DNA of 64,000 nucleotides from Megachile rotundata. Its lineage: Eukaryota; Arthropoda; Insecta; Hymenoptera; Megachilidae. Positions 61,216 through 64,000 of this stretch are shown in pieces (position 1 is the stretch's first letter; the number at the start of each line of letters is the position of its first letter). The stretch is taken from NCBI RefSeq assembly GCF_050947335.1, contig NW_027474135.1, positions 1-64,000 of the forward strand, written 5' to 3'. The notes beneath the pieces are model-generated. The model ran no database searches and was not told the origin of the DNA. It worked only from the letters and a program-made list of their open reading frames with translations. A program made the position numbers and the translations under genes.

Positions 61216-63270
61216 CTTAAATGATCGATAGAACGACAATTACTATACTTATTACTGTTGTTATTATCAATCTAACTCATATTATTAGCCATATTATGCT
61301 TAAATGATCGATAGATCTACAATTACTATACTCATTACTCTTATTATTATCAATCTAACTCATATTATTGGCCATATTATGCTTATATGATCGATAGAAC
61401 GACAATTACTATACTCACTACTCTTAGTATTATCAATCTAACTCATATTATTAGCCGTATTATGCTTATATTATCGATAGAACGACAATTACTATACTTA
61501 TTACTGTTATTATTATCAATCTGACCCATATTATTACCCATATTATGCTTAAATCATCGATAGAACGAGAATTACTATACTCACTACTCTTAGTATTATC
61601 AATCTAACTCATATTATTAGCCATATTATGCTTATATGATCGATAGAACGACAATTACTATACTCATTACTCTTATTATTATCAATCTAACTCATACTAT
61701 TAGCCATATTATGCTTATATGATCGATATATCTACAATTACTATACTCATTACTCTTATTATTATCAATCTAACTCGTATTATTAGCCATATTATGCTTA
61801 CATGATCGATAGAACGACAAATACTATACTTATTACTCTTATTATTATCAATCTAACTCATATTATTAGCCATATTATGCTTATATGATCGATAGAACGA
61901 CAATTACTATACCCACTACTCTTAGTATTATCAATCTAACTCATATTATTAGCCATATTATGCTTATATTATCGATAGAACGACAATTACTGTACTTATT
62001 ACTCTTATTATTATCAATCTAACTCATATTATTAGCCATATTATGCTTATATTATCGATAGAACGACAATTACTATACTTATTACTGTTATTATTATCAA
62101 TCTGACTCATATTATTACCCATATTATGCTTAAATGATCGATAGAATGACAATTACTATACTTATTACTCTTATTATTATCAATCTGACTCATATTATTA
62201 CCCATATTATGCTTAAATGATCGATAGAACGACAATTACTATACTTATTACTCTTATTATTATCAATCTAACTCATATTATTAGCCATATTATGCTTATA
62301 TGATCGATAGAACGACAAATACTATACTTACTACTCTTATTATTATCAATCTAACTCATATTATTAACCATATTATGCAGATATGATCGATAGAACTACA
62401 ATTACTATACTCATTACTCTTATTATTATCAATCTAACTCATATTATTAGCCATATTATGCTTAAATGATCGATAGAACTACAATTACTATACTCATTAC
62501 TCTTATTATTATCAGTCTAAGTCATATTATTAGCCATATTATGCTTATATGATCGATAGAATGAGAATTACTATACTCACTACTCTTAGTATTATCACTC
62601 TAACTCATATTATTAGCCTTACTATGATTATATGATCGATAGAACGACAATTACTGTAGTTATTACTCTTATTATTATCAATCTAACTCATATTATTAGC
62701 CATATTATGCATATATGATCGATAGAACGAGAATTACTATATTCACTACTCTTAGTATTATCAATCTAACTCATATTATTAGCCATATTATGGTTATATT
62801 ATCGATAGAACGACAATTACTATACTTATTACTGTTATTATTATCAATCTAACTCATATTATTAGCCATATTATGCTTAAATGATCGATAGATCTACAAT
62901 TACTATACTCATTACTCTTATTATTATCAATCTAACTCATATTATTAGCCATATTATGCTTATATGATCGATAGAACGAGAATTACTATACTCACTACTC
63001 TTAGTATTATCAATCTAACTCATATTATTAGCCATATTATGCTTATATGATCGATAGAACGACAATTACTATACTTATTACTCTTATTATTATCAATCTA
63101 ACTCATATTATTAGCCATATTATGCTTGTATGATCGATAGAACGAGAACTACCATACTCACTACTCTTAGTATTATCAATCTAACTCATATTATTAGCCA
63201 TATTATGCTTATATTATCGATAGAACGACAATTACTATACTTATTACTGTTATTATTATCAATCTGACTC

Positions 63271-63295
63271 ATATTATTTATGGGTAATAATAATG
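63271..63295. repeat. Microinversion variant, copy 5
   Basis: This is the same variant, in the second copy of the 2080-bp tandem repeat, 2080 bp after copy 4. Confidence 0.9.
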
Positions 63296-64000
63296 CTTAA
63301 ATGATCGATAGAACGACAATTACTATACTTATTACTGTTATTATTATCAATCTAACTCATATTATTAGCCATATTATGCTTAAATGATCGATAGATCTAC
63401 AATTACTATACTCATTACTCTTATTATTATCAATCTAACTCATATTATTAGCCATATTATGCTTATATGATCGATAGAACGAGAATTACTATACTCACTA
63501 CTCTTAGTATTATCAATCTAACTCATATTATTAGCCATATTATGCTTATATGATCGATAGAACGACAATTACTATACTTATTACTCTTATTATTATCAAT
63601 CTAACTCATATTATTAGCCATATTATGCTTATATTATCGATAGAACGACAATTACTATACTTATTACTGTTATTATTATCAATCTGACTCATATTATTAC
63701 CCATATTATGCTTAAATGATCGATAGAATGACAATTACTATACTTATTACTCTTATTATTATCAAGCTAACTCATATTATTAGCCATATTATGCTTATAT
63801 GATCGATAGAACGACAAATACTATACTTATTACTCTTATTATTATCAATCTAACTCATATTATTAGCCATATTATGCTTATATGATCGATAGAACGAGAA
63901 TTACTATACTCAATACTCTTAGTATTATCAATCTAACTCATATTATTAGCCATATTATGATTATATTATCGATAGAACGACAATTACTATACTTATTACT

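Larger units (their letters stand above)
59290..63470. repeat. Tandem 25-monomer higher-order repeat (2080-bp period)
   Basis: Two adjacent copies have a period of 25 monomers plus the 5-bp microinversion. Marks at +2080 bp are CTGACCC (59443 and 61523), GATCGATATATC (59641 and 61721), TAAGTCATATT (GTCAT at 60441 and 62521), CCTTACTATGATT (60538 and 62618) and the microinversion (61202 and 63282). Both copies also carry the private ATACCCACTACTC. A few monomers differ near 59470-59560 and 61550-61640. Confidence 0.8.
38209..64000. repeat. 83-bp satellite array, right block (about 311 monomers)
   Basis: This is the same satellite in the same orientation and phase, resuming directly after the transposon. 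From the core at 38212 to the one at 63967 there are 310 periods of 83 bp plus 25 bp, and the 25 bp is fully explained by five copies of one +5 bp variant. No other net length change is needed across 25.8 kb. The subtypes of the left block are present, plus variants confined to this side, such as TATTTATGGGTAATAATAAT, GATCGGTAG, CTGACCCATATT, CATTGTGCTT and TAAGTCATATT. The array continues past the right edge. I see nothing embedded in this block. Confidence 0.98.

Noticed and set aside
1..64000. Centromere protein B box or telomeric TTAGG repeat
   Set aside because: No match to either was seen in the monomer subtypes or the transposon.

Overview
The window is a block of satellite DNA holding one transposon; no cellular gene is visible. 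About 62.7 kb of the 64 kb is a head-to-tail array of an AT-rich monomer of 83 bp (about 24% G+C in the first copy of the common type). I place about 756 monomers: about 445 to the left of one insertion and 311 to the right. The array runs off both ends of the window. Such a block fits eukaryotic centromeric or pericentromeric heterochromatin. The transposon debris makes an insect or other arthropod plausible, but the sequence does not fix the species.

Layout. Bases 1-36936 are satellite. Bases 36937-38208 are a 1272-bp foldback DNA transposon flanked by a TA target duplication. It has inverted arms of 560 bp that differ at only two positions. Its 152-bp centre carries the last 40-odd codons of a Tc1/mariner-like transposase reading frame, which suggests a non-autonomous, internally deleted derivative of an element with long inverted repeats. 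Bases 38209-64000 are satellite again. An uninterrupted copy of the insertion site lies at 32453-32454, so the empty-site sequence is known.

The array is very regular in length. Left of the transposon every period is 83 bp except for a ragged patch near 190-275, two 2-bp deletions near 1221 and 3151, and a 3-bp insertion at 24071. Right of it the only length changes are five copies of one +5 bp variant, which looks like a template-switch microinversion. Diagnostic monomer variants recur in the same order, which reveals duplications of roughly 1 to 5.5 kb. Their offsets are whole numbers of monomers once the small indels are allowed for (1411, 2080, 3901, 4150, 4482, 6311, 7309, 9467 bp and others). 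This is the pattern expected from in-register unequal exchange or replication slippage, with some mosaic copies suggesting conversion.

Subtypes with TTATATTATCGATAG carry the palindrome TATCGATA, and nearly all others carry ATCGATA, so the best conserved part of the monomer is a dense array of ATCGAT sites. No tRNA, rRNA, CRISPR array, telomeric repeat, host gene or coding satellite was found.
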